Positions 50,145 through 61,402 of a DNA stretch of 64,000 nucleotides are shown piece by piece. Source of the stretch: Osmia lignaria lignaria (Eukaryota; Arthropoda; Insecta; Hymenoptera; Megachilidae); assembly GCF_051020975.1 (NCBI RefSeq), contig NC_135042.1, forward strand, positions 3,743,888-3,807,887. Direction: 5' to 3'. Every line of letters begins with the position of its first letter. Position 1 is the stretch's first letter. The position numbers and the translations under genes were made by a program. The notes under the pieces are model-generated. The model searched no databases, was not told the origin of the DNA, and saw nothing but the letters and a program-made list of their open reading frames with translations.

Positions 50145-52886
50145 CGATTCGCGTGACGCGACGAGTAAATGAGTTTTAATCACGATTGAACGATCGATTC
50201 GCTAACCGGATGACCAGCGTCGCCCTTTTCGAGTTTCGGCCTCGTGATTACGTATGCAAATATGCGCCGGAATTTCTGCTGACGGGCATTATGCGTCGAA
50301 GTACGACGCGGCCGTGTCTGCCGTAGGGAACTTCCGACACGACGAGACTGTCGGAAGCATGGGCAAACAATTGGGTAATACGCGACGCTTGCGAGCAGAA
50401 CGCAAGACGCGAACGGAGGGTAGGTCGCGCGGAAATTTCTATGGTCGAGGCAAGTTCAAGCATGCAATTGTTCGTGAACGAATAATTCTAGGATAATGTA
50501 CTATCATTTAGAAATCTTTTTGAAAGATTTTTTTTAATTATGCGCTGTTGTGTAAATTGTTCTATATAGTGAATTGCATAAGTATTTTAAGAAAATTAAT
50601 TGCTCCAAGTACGAATTATATTAAGTTTCACATTTTTGATAAAAAATATTGAAAGTTAATTTTGGAAAAATACCATGCTCTTGATATACTTGAACTTGCC
50701 TTTTTAACATTTTTTCCCAGTACACTTTGTTTTCCGGAATATTCATTTGCTACGATTTATGCATTTTAATTTCGTTGTCCATGGGGAGGAAACAGAAAAA
50801 GAGAAACAGCTAATTGCATACTTGTTGACTGTTTTAGTTGTGGAGTAAAATTTATCTGGTAACATCTTTGACACCTGTTGATTTTGCACGTAATTTGTTG
50901 GCGTGTTTAAGGTAAAGAAATCAGGTTCTTCTATTAGCTTTTACCCGAAGTTATACAATACTTTGCACATTAAAATTGATGTTCGTTAAATATTTTATAC
51001 TTGGAATTATTTTCATGGAATAATATTTAACTATTTGGCATCAAAGTAGCTAAACTATTAACTAGTGTATTCAGAGACGAAGGGGTGAATTTTATTACTG
51101 ATAATTCAAAAAAAAAAAGTCATCGATAAGGTATTAATAAATACAAAAACCAAGGCTCAATTTTATACCCTTATCGAAGGAAGTAGAGAGTCAACGAAAT
51201 GATAATTCTTAATGGAATTTTTTCGTGTACGGGATGGAATCCTCGTATTATTCGACGTGGTGGACCTATGCCAAGCACGTGCCTCGTCCTCAGGGTACTC
51301 TGGTTCCTAGGAAGGATTCTATTTACAAATCCTATAGCAGCAGTGGCCATAAATCGTTTCTGCTGCTAAGGACCGTCCAGCCGCTTCGTATCCGATATTA
51401 AGCTGGCCATGAGAGGTTGGTCCTATTAATATGGTGTGCCGAGGTACGGCGATCGTTTACACAGCGATACGCGCTATATATATTCGAAAGCTGAGAAAAT
51501 CCCTCGGAGAAGAGAGGAAACTTCGCGTTTAGATCCCGTCGCGTCAATATTAAGCCGCCCCTAGTACGAGTTATATGCATGGCGAAGGTGTCGTACCAAG
51601 TTTCCCCTCGAGCAAAAGTCCTTCGTTTGTCTGCGATTCTAATTATCGGTTGATATCGTTAACCCTTTCGTTACTAACTCGATTCGCCAACCGATCAATC
51701 TCAAAGACTATGGAAGACCATGTAAAATTAAACAAAACATTTTTAATACTATACGGTGTTCCGTGTAAGTTTTGTCAAGAAATTTCGAAACTTTTCATGA
51801 ATCTTTATGGAAAATTGCATCAGGAAAAAGTTAAATTACATTTGAGTCTATATAACTTCCATAGCCCCGAGGTTCGTGAAATCTTAATTCTAAATAAAAC
51901 AATAAAATTGTTTCAAATATTTTTTTTTATTACAATAAATCATGAATACATAGTATAACAATGAGACGGATATCTTTGTAATCCGGTGAAAGCTTAAAAT
52001 ATCAATTATTCGTCGTTATTGGATCCGTTTCCATTAAAAGCATACATTAGTCTATAGAATAGATGAAAGCTTAACGCGTCGATAAAACGAAGATACCTTG
52101 TTGCCGAGCGATGTAAACGCCTTTAATCCGTCGATCGTTCGAACGAGTACTTGAAATGGCTGGATGTATAACGAATCGAGGAAATAGAGGGGCCCGTTGT
52201 CGATGTTTTTTCCATTCCCGTGACTAAGACGAATCGTCGATGGTTCACTCCGATATCGGGCGAACGGAATTTCGATAGCGTACCTAGTACCTACGTTATT
52301 CCCGTGCATTTCAGTCGAAACGTGTTCTCAGCTTAAACGAAAAACACCGTCGACACGGTGTCGTTGCTAAAGTGAGATCGATTGGACATCCAGCGAGACC
52401 GGTAATCGCCTCGTGGACCGTACTTCTTAATCGCGATAATCATCGTTAAAACGAGCTATCATAGACGCTTGATGAGATCTCATTGGGAGCAGAATACCGG
52501 TAGCTTTTAATGAAACCATCGGTTACTGATAACAGAATCGACCGACCATATGTTCGTCACGCACGATGGTTCACTTTCTAGTGACACATGACGATCTGGA
52601 CGTGTATCGATGCGTATTGGTTTTGCCGTTATTCAGCCGATTCTGCTGCGTTTGCTATCCGACGAACTTGCTCTGTATCGTATGACAGAGCTTTAATTTA
52701 TTATCTTCCGAACGAGCCATTTGATAGGTAATTGATTTGATGAGGAGATATTGTAGTGTATCGAGTGAATGCTTGATGGAAAGATATAATCATTTTTGTA
52801 TAAAATAGTTGGATACTTCTAAAGACGGTATAGAATTAAGAAAATGGAAGCGATCGCGTCGCCCCGGTTCATTTCGACTTGGTATG

Positions 52887-53170
52887 TAGTAATTTGGACG
52901 CGTAGCGTCGCGACGAGACCAGTTTCGTCCGTTGCGTTACAGCGTATGGAATAGGCAACATCAGAAGGATAGGAAACCTCGAGTTTGTGGCAAGGACAGT
53001 AGTGCGGAACGTTGTAGCATCGGCTTTCACGGTGGCCGGGTTGGATGCCGGTGCTGGCACGGAATTATACTTGTCTGCTGTGTAATTGCCAAGATTAATT
53101 ATGTGCAAGATGAAATTCCTGGGCGGCAGAGTGTGACAATCTGTGGCGATACGTTGGCCGAAAGCCGAAC
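52887..53170. other. GC-richer segment open on both strands; possible decayed retro- or transposon fragment
   Basis: The minus-strand frame spans 52869-53294, and the codon-aligned plus frame from 52932 is also open to 53177. A second plus frame is open from about 52908 to a TAA near 53084. The minus-strand product (for example PVPAPASNPATVKAD-like text, read here only as SVPAPASNPATVKAD) looks protein-like but I recognise no domain. The segment abuts a family A copy. There is no start context or splice structure on which to call a gene. Confidence 0.2.
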
Positions 53171-53184
53171 GAAATAAAAATGAA

Positions 53185-53263
53185 AGTATCTCCGTAAATA
53201 CTTCAGAAAATGAAAATAAAATAAAATTCGGACCCTCTCCGTGGTCCGTCGTCCTAGGGTTAA
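53185..53263 (-). repeat. Dispersed repeat family A, copy 5
   Basis: On the minus strand: TTAACCCTAGGACGACGG, then ACCACGGAGAGGGTCCGA and an AT-rich tail with TTTTCATTTTCTGAAG. The left end here carries a complete TTAA. Confidence 0.65.
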
Positions 53264-55089
53264 TATCATTTTCGCCAGTGATAAGTAAAAACAAAAGAAA
53301 GAAATATAAAGTCAGGTTACAAATTGAAAAGATCAGAGAATTATAGATTATTTCTTAATAATGATGAATATTCGAAGGAAAGACGCCGCTAATAAAAAGG
53401 AATTCCGAACGAAAAGTTTTGTCCTCCGGTCCAGCTGCGGGGCTGCAGCTCTGTTCGTGGGAATCTCATAATTCTCCGGGATTGTCCTGGAAATTGCTCA
53501 CGCTCGATGTTTACAAACGAGCAATTTGACGGTGCTCCGTGAACTGAACGAAAACACTATTATCGTTTCCAGGCTGACGTCCCTCTTCGTACAGGCTTTT
53601 CATCCTTTTCTGTTAATGCGACTCGCCGTTTCCGGCGACAGTCTCGTTGCACGGTTTGTAAATCTCGTAAATTTACATAAGTTCCCGAAGAAAGTATCGT
53701 TCCCGGGACCCGTCCGGGCATTGTCCCCCTTTTCCCTGGAGAAATGACCGAGTCGAAGGGATCGCTAGTCGTAGGGTGAAGAATGGCGGTCGATAGTCGA
53801 AGTCCAGTCGATCGTATCCTCAATTAACATAAATACAACAACGTTAACTTCATGAAATATTCAATGCGACGGGGGTTGAGGTGGAGGTCGACGGGACAAA
53901 CTTTCGTTCGGGGGATGAATGGCGCTACTAATGTCGGAAAAAGAGGCGACGGGGCTCCTTCATTGATTTTGCAACGACGGTGCACGCCATTAATGGTAAT
54001 GGGAGCATGGAAATGGATATGAGATCTCGATGGTAGTCGAAGGAACGGTCCTCGGGAACAGGGATACGTTCGATAAGTTGAAAAATTGCTTTGGCACCGT
54101 TATCAAAACCTTGCTAACGTAACACAATGATTTCTGGTGATTTACACCTTTGAAATGATGTTGAAGAGTGCAGTTTATTTTATTCATGGGGGAAATTAGT
54201 TTCCTAAATTAATTTAAAAAATCTGCTCTTTTAAAATTATTCTCCCAATATGTGAAACATATCATTTTCTATGAATATTAATTGAGTTAATCAATTTCAT
54301 TTCCGAACGATTCATATTTTTATCTGAAATTTCAGTTCGTTCAAATCACATCCGTGAATTTCCGCTATTATTCAGTCTAACTATTTTAGCGTTTGAATAA
54401 CGAACGAGTTTCCACATTCTCTAGCAAGCGGGCAATTCGTCGAATGAGATTTTCCCTTGAAATTTCGTTTTCCTTCGATCACCAGGGAGAATCCAAGCTT
54501 TCCACAACGTCACGTCGTGATTGTTGTTTACCCAACGAGAACAAAAGACGGATTTTCGTTATTCCGTTCACGCGACGCTTCTAATTTCCGCGGGCGAAGT
54601 CATATCCACTCGTTCTCTCCGATTCCATCAACCACTCGTCACGAAGTCGACGTCGACCTCGGGGTTGTTGCAATGCGAGTAATGATTAACCATCTGCTGT
54701 CCCGTTCGCGGAAAAGGCAGCTACGAAAACTGGAATTAACCGAGCATCATCCCACTGATTGTTCCTCTTCCTCACCCATCATCTTTTTTTTTCCTTTTAT
54801 TTACCACTTCTCGCTTGAATAATTCAAGAGATCTCACCCCCGTGGACGCGTTCTCTTCCTGTCCACGCGTGCCTTCCGCATTCCGCATTCTGCATTCCCT
54901 CCATGCTTCTCTTTCCGTTCTTTACTTGGGTTTTACTTGGATTTACACTCCATTTCATTCCTTTCTTACTTTTTCTATTTTTTTTTCGGACGCAGCGGGA
55001 TGGCCATGGTTATGAATGAAAAAGTAGGTACAATAAATATTGATTTGCAGTTTTCTGCAAAAAAGGGAGCAGGTGTACAATAACGAGTA

Positions 55090-55150
55090 AAAGGGGCTTT
55101 CCTCGGGAAATAGGAATTTTCAAAATTTTAATTTTCACGATATTAAGATG
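55090..55150 (+). repeat. Dispersed repeat family D, copy 4
   Basis: GGGGCTTTCCTCGGGAAATA is followed by AATTTTCAAAATTTTAATTT and CACGATATTAAGA, matching the order of motifs in copies 2 and 3. Confidence 0.5.
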
Positions 55151-57872
55151 GAAAGGAAGTGTTCGGGGTGAGGGTGGAACACTCAAGACTAGGTGACGAA
55201 AGAGAGGCAGATGTAATGCGTCATTTTCGTGACAGAGTGTTCGCGAACGACTTGTTTCGTGAACAACTTGGCGAGAAAATAAGTTTCGTGTTCTTGTTGG
55301 GTGCTTTAGCTTCTAACGCTGATGACGCACTCACGTCGATGCTGGAAATAAGAAGTTTTCCTCGAGCGATCTTCTGACGTGCGACTTTTACGAGCCTCTC
55401 ACGTTTTACCTTATTTTATATTCCGTAATTCGATTTCCTTCGTGTGTCACGTGTACAATAATAGCGGTGTTAAAATTGGAGGATCGGTAGCTGGGAACCG
55501 TGTAGACTTCATAGAAAGAAATGTATTTATAATTCCTCCTTGGCTGTAGATGGAAATCGAAATTGAATTCTCTTTTTGTGGGGTGCAATCTAAAGCAGTG
55601 ATAAAGTGGAGCAAGTAAATTCAATTTTTTAACAATAAAATAATGAAAGCTGTCAAAGTGATAGATGGCAATTTTTTTTTATTTTGAAGAAAATAATTTA
55701 TGAGCTTTAAAATTGATCAAATTATTAATCATAGTTTTTTAAAATAATCAAACCCTTGTAATTAATACTTTTTGTATAAGTTTTAATGAAAATTTACATT
55801 CAGAGAATTGAAGGAAGAATCATTATAATAATGCAACTCGTGAAAGCTTTTCAAAGTTGAAATTCACACGTGATTTCACTATCAAAACTATGAAAACATG
55901 AGTCTTAAAATGGAAGTAAGTTAAATTGCCTGTCGAGATCGGGTCGTTTAATAGCCTGAATCATTGCCTGGGTGAATCAAGTACGATGTTTGATGAACAA
56001 CTACGATACGTCGTCTTCTGTAGGAACATTATTACGAGGCAGATAGCAGCTTTTAGTGCTCGTAACGATCTAAGTGCAGGTGAAGTTACTTTCGACTCGC
56101 TAACCCAGACGTCTCGTCTCTTTCCCCGCCGTTAAAAAACACAGTCGCTCGTGTAATCGTGAAAAATCAGTCACGCGATTCGGCTATTTGTTCGTCGGGT
56201 TAACAGCGATCGATCCCGTTTAATTCAGAAATTTCTGGGACGTTCTACCCTTCTTAACGATCCGGCTTGATGAAAACAAAATGCTCGTAAGTGAGAAACG
56301 TCAACCATCAATTTGTTGATTCAAGCGATTTGAAACTGATAATTTCAGTATGATAAATTACAATTTTAAGAAGTCGGGAGGGTCGGCCGAGACCCCGAAA
56401 GTTTGACATTAAATGGAATCTTTTAAACTCTTAAAATTTCTAAAAATTCTTGCAAGCAATGCCATGTTTTCAATACTCTCAAAATGAGTGTAATAGATAA
56501 GATTTCTTTCCCAATACCGCTATTTGTCTATTTCTTTACATACATAATTCTTAGCTGAGAGGTATAAATGGGGTAATTTTACACTCCACGCGGTCCCACG
56601 AAGGTTAAATAAAATTGAAAAAAGACTTGGAGTAAAATTGATAATAAGCGAGAAACAAAGGAGTATTTTACGGTAGCAGATGTTCTACAAAAGGGAAATT
56701 TATTTTCCCCGTAAGAAAGAAGAAATGGACTTTTTTGCGGCTAAAAATTGTAATACGATTCTCAACGGCTGCTGTCTAAAGGACCGCTGGATCTGAAACG
56801 GTGAATTTAATTAGACAATGAAACCTGAGCTAAACGTGGAAAGAAGCAAGCGAAAGATACGAGGGAAAGGAAGCGTTGAATGAGAACAAAAGGAACGGAA
56901 GTGGAGGAGCTATGATGAAAAAGGGTGGAAAAAGCGGAAAAAAGGGTGGAACGAAGAGAGGTGAATAAAAAGCAGAGGTGAAATATTTGTAAAAACCTCT
57001 TTAAGCCTTCTACCTTTTTTTTTTTTAAATCCTACAACTATGCAAATTTGAAATAATTTAATAACAAAGAAAGAAACTTGAAACAGCGATAAATAAAAGC
57101 TCGATACTTGAATGCATGTATACGGTGACCCAGTTTACTTTATAAATAGATCTGTTGGAGAAAATACATTGAATTAAAAAGAAGAAGTGTGGAAATATCG
57201 GTTTAACAGAATTTCGAGGAGAATATTGGAATTATGACGAAACACTTGTGAATATGAAAGCGTCAGCGATATTTCAAGAACACGTTTCTTTTTAATGAAA
57301 CTTATTTTCTATCGAAAACCGAAACGATACAATACACAATCGTCCACGATTCTGTTCAAATATTTCAGAATGAAATATACAATGTTTTTCCAGTTCGAAC
57401 AAATTTTTCGATTTCAAACAAACATTTTGTTTAAGCTTTCAAATCAACGTATGCAGTGTGCATTTAAACTTCCCGGAACCATTTTTGTCTGTGTTAACAA
57501 AAGTTTTGCAAAAAATACGTAAATATAATGGCGAGGTCTTCACATTGTAGCATACTGTGCAGAATTTATTTGACCGTTGTAAGAATGTTTTATTTAAAAA
57601 TGTTCAAACTTTTGCTTTTATGTAGCTGACCATTGTGGTAAATCAAGGATTTTAGTTTCATTTTTACTCGTCATTTCAATGAGAATTCGTTTTTAAATTA
57701 CAGCAGAATTAAAAAGTGTAATTAGAAAATCATCAGTTACTGTGTTTAAGTAAAAGTAATATTAATTAAACATTTGTCAACACCCTAAAATTTTAAAGAA
57801 AGAGAAATGAGATAACAGAATGAAAGCTTAAATATGAAAATTAATTATCTTTACCCTTAGTAATTAAAGCTT

Positions 57873-57922
57873 CAGTGTGTCTGACATATATGTCCATTTC
57901 AACTGCGACAGTGAACGTGTGA
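57873..57922 (-). repeat. Dispersed repeat family B, copy 3 (inverted)
   Basis: On the minus strand: CACGTTCACTGTCGCAGTTG, then AAATGGACATATATGTCAGA and CACA, aligning with the copy at 59034-59099. Confidence 0.5.
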
Positions 57923-58448
57923 AATCAATGCAGCCACGAAGTGTTTCAATTACAGAAAAATTCTCAACCGTGAATTAACTGAAACAATACGGAACGACCG
58001 AGAAGCTCGCCAATAGCTTGATAATCAGTCGTCCGTGGAAGTTTCTTTCTAATTAATTTTTAAATGAAAGTGATCCGAACGCAAACGAGAAAGAGTGAGA
58101 GGGTTGAATTCAGGAACGAATAAGAGGATAGAAGATCCTTCGCTCTAGGAAACTTTCTGCAACTGGCTGCGAGTGGCAAGATATTATTCAACTGGCAGAA
58201 ACCTTTATTAACTTCCAAATTAACCCTTGTATCGAAAATTATTCTTGGAAGAGAATGACGGAGCTTCTTGTAGCTACGTATTATAGGAGGTTGATGAACC
58301 AGACGGAAGTTTACGATCCATATTTCTCATGTCTTTCAGCTTCAGGGAAATAAACTCGAAGATAGTCCTCTGTACTCCAGTATAATTTCTGTAAAACTGA
58401 ATTCAATGTGCACTTTTGAAGTATTGAGAATATGTGTTAATTGTGAAT

Positions 58449-58490
58449 TGAATTAATTTTCGAGGTCCTCTCCATGGCACGTCTGAGTTA
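58449..58490 (-). repeat. Fragment of repeat family A, copy 6
   Basis: Reads GAGGTCCTCTCCATGGCACG on the plus strand, the inverse of the family A core, but diverged and short. Confidence 0.35.
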
Positions 58491-59033
58491 GCACGACAAT
58501 AATTCCTAAAATAGCACTCTGTAAATGTGCGTATTGAAACTAAAACCAGCACTCAAATTTAAACAGCAGAGGACTGTATTTGATGTAATTACAGGAAGAC
58601 AAGTGACAAGGAATTCCGAGAGCATGCACAATGGGTGAAAGGTCGACAGGAAGTGGATAAATAGAACGATTTGCACTAAACTTTAAGTTTCCTTCGTTCC
58701 TGCGAAACAGAAGTCTCTAATTATCACGATGTAGCTCGAGTTTCGCATCTCGTTCCGGTTCTTACGAGAAATTTCGCACGGTTCCTCGGTAATCCAAAGT
58801 TCTCTTAGTCTTTCCTCTGTTCCTTTAATGGTATACATTCAACCCCATTGATTCAGCCGTGAAAACAATTTTATTGTCACTCTTCTTATTCATCGAAGAT
58901 GAATATCGAAAATAAAAGTTCCTACTTCTTTCATTTTATTACTTTCTACATTGTTTGAGATTTTAGTATGTCTTAAAATTTATTGAATTCCCTAAAAATA
59001 TTCAAAGATACAAAGCAATTAATGAATTAATGA

Positions 59034-59099
59034 ATACATTGACTGCCACAGTAGAAATATTCGTATATAGTCAGACACATCGATGACGAACGTGTTAAA
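59034..59099 (+). repeat. Dispersed repeat family B, copy 2
   Basis: Motifs: ACATTGACTGCCACAGTAGA, AATATTCGTATATAGTCAGA, then CACATC and a right end CGTGTTAAA. That right end inverted (TTTAACACG) resembles the left-end ACATTGAC context, so the unit may be a short inverted-end element. Confidence 0.55.
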
Positions 59100-61283
59100 T
59101 TTATTCTAAAAGTGAGTAATTAGAAAAGTGATAATTTCCCATCAATGTCCTCGCGTTTCTTCATCTATCTCCTCGTGACTGGATCGTTTCTTTTGTTTTC
59201 GCGTTTGCCGTTGGACGATTGAAAAGCTGGAAAGGAATCGATTGTCAGCTTTAACGACGACATTATTTTAAGCTCCGTTTGCTTTCAGCGAGCATAGAAA
59301 TAGAAGAAAAATTCATTAGCGTTTCTTCGATGGTAATTCACCTTGTTCCCACCTCTCGTTCCGTTCCTCTTTATTTTCCAAGGCCCAGCGAATCGAATAT
59401 TCGACTACGAAATCTTCGCCCTCTTATTTACCGCTCGAGTAACAAGTTTCAGCCGCAATCGTATCCCCCCAATTCCCTCCTCTGCCACTGTTTTGCTGCT
59501 CTAAATTCACAAGTTTCACGACAATGTTCACTTCTCGTTTTGCTCTTTTTTCCTTTCTACCTCTCTATCGTGACAGAGGAATATTTCGCGGCGTGAATTA
59601 AAAAATCGAACGAAAGAGTTAGAGAACTTATTCTCGGTATTTCGATGGAGAACAAGTCGAACAATTTCGGTCTTTGATGTCTTCTTCGGTGAAACGACAA
59701 AGGGTTTCCGTTCCCTTTAATTTACCGTCACGCCGTCAGGATTTTGTTCGTACCACTGTTCCTCCGTTTCTTATTCTTCTTCGTTTTTTCCCATTCGACT
59801 GTCTGCCGTTGCCCGACCATGTTATTTCTTGCTACTCTTTTTCGGGTCGAATCTCTCCTACCCCATGGGAAAGAAACAAGTGACCCATTCTTTACTCGAG
59901 TAACAAGTACGGCGACCGGGACCACTGACGAACCGAAAGTTCGATGGAATACGCTGAGAAGAAAAGTGGTGTCGATTTTGCTAATGCGCCACCCGAGCGT
60001 GAAATTATCTGTGATTTTTCTTTCATTAATATTTCAAGTCTACATATTTTCAAAATTTCAATTACCCTCTTAATAAAAAGGAATGTAAAATGATAAAATC
60101 GATAGTATTAAGAATCCTCGCTCGGTTTGACACATAACCATGAGCTTATCACTCTGTACATCCCATCGATGACGTCTGGTTGAAACTTCTTCATCCGGTG
60201 ATCGATCGCTCCGTTCACGATTGAACCTAGCAAAAAAAGAACAGCATTCTCGATCGTTTCTATTTACTTGAGTCCGACACAGGACGAGGCGGAAATCGTG
60301 ATCCCTTTTTACCAACTGCCACTTCCATTACGCGCGTGGAAGTAATCGAGCCAGGGATAAGAAGTCCAAGTCCGATTTTTTCGCTTCTCGGACAAGAAGC
60401 ATGGTAGCATGGAGGAAGCCGGAAGACGAGGATGGTACGGATCGATAGAAGCGTTCGAAAGTACAATGGCGAGAGGAACAAGCGACAGCTATCGCGTTAG
60501 ATTGTTCAGCAACCATTAGACCGGCCGTAGAAACATTCCGTCTGTTGAGTATAAGAGGGAAATCGGTGTCTGCCGTCTGTGTGAACCTGAACCAGGGTAC
60601 AAGAACAGATTGAACCGAGTTTCTATAGCCGTTTAAAGCTGTGGAAGTTCTTACCGACAGTGAAAGGCATAATTATCCTGTAATTATTGCAGCGGATCTC
60701 GACGTTTCACGCATTCGAACGCTCGAAGGTGGCGAGTCGAGTAAATGGAATAATAGTTTGCCTCTGGATAGCGAAGGAAGATGACTCTCGTTTCCTGTTA
60801 ATTTCGTCTAATTGCCGGTTTCGATATTGTGCCAAGTATTATGCAAACGATCGTTTCGTGAGAATATTTTCTTGCTCGTTTCGTAAATACCGTCTCTCTT
60901 TTCGCTCCGTCTTTCCGTTTTCGGATTACCGCGAACAACGATACCGTGCTTGTTCCTTTCGAGAGAGGATCAAAGTATTCTATCTCTTTCGAAGGAGTCT
61001 TCAAAGGCAGCTGGAAATGATGGTGTAAGGTAGACATTTACTTTGTTTAAAGGTTCGTTTCACGAGAGAACGTAAACAATTGAATGGGAGTAGTTTGCTT
61101 GGATGCTAAAATACAATTGAGCTTACTTTTATTTTTATTGCTATGTTTTTTTTTTTCCTATTTGAGACTAGCGAGTTGTGTATTTTCTTTAATGAAATTT
61201 CAAGTATCTGGAAAAATAAATAAATTAAATTCTTCAACTGGAAGGTCGAGGAAAGTGCTATTTTAGAATTTATGGAATTTATT

Positions 61284-61402
61284 TAATGCTCGGACCACCG
61301 AGAGAATCTCAATTTTAATTTAATTTTCTATTTCGTATTATTTTCATTTTTTAAATTTTACGCAGTTCCTTTAAAATTCAGACTTGGTTGTTCAAGAGTT
61401 AA
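61284..61402 (+). repeat. Dispersed repeat family A, copy 7
   Basis: CTCGGACCACCGAGAGAATC is followed by a TTTTAATTTAATTTTCTATT body, TTTTCATTTTTTAAATTTTA, and a right end GTTCAAGAGTTAA. The body is very close to the copy at 39246-39373. Confidence 0.6.

Noticed and set aside
50245..50330. Asp-Tyr-Val-like text considered as the missing second half of the CUB domain
   Set aside because: It lacks an in-phase acceptor and the expected Cys and aromatic positions, and soon hits a stop.
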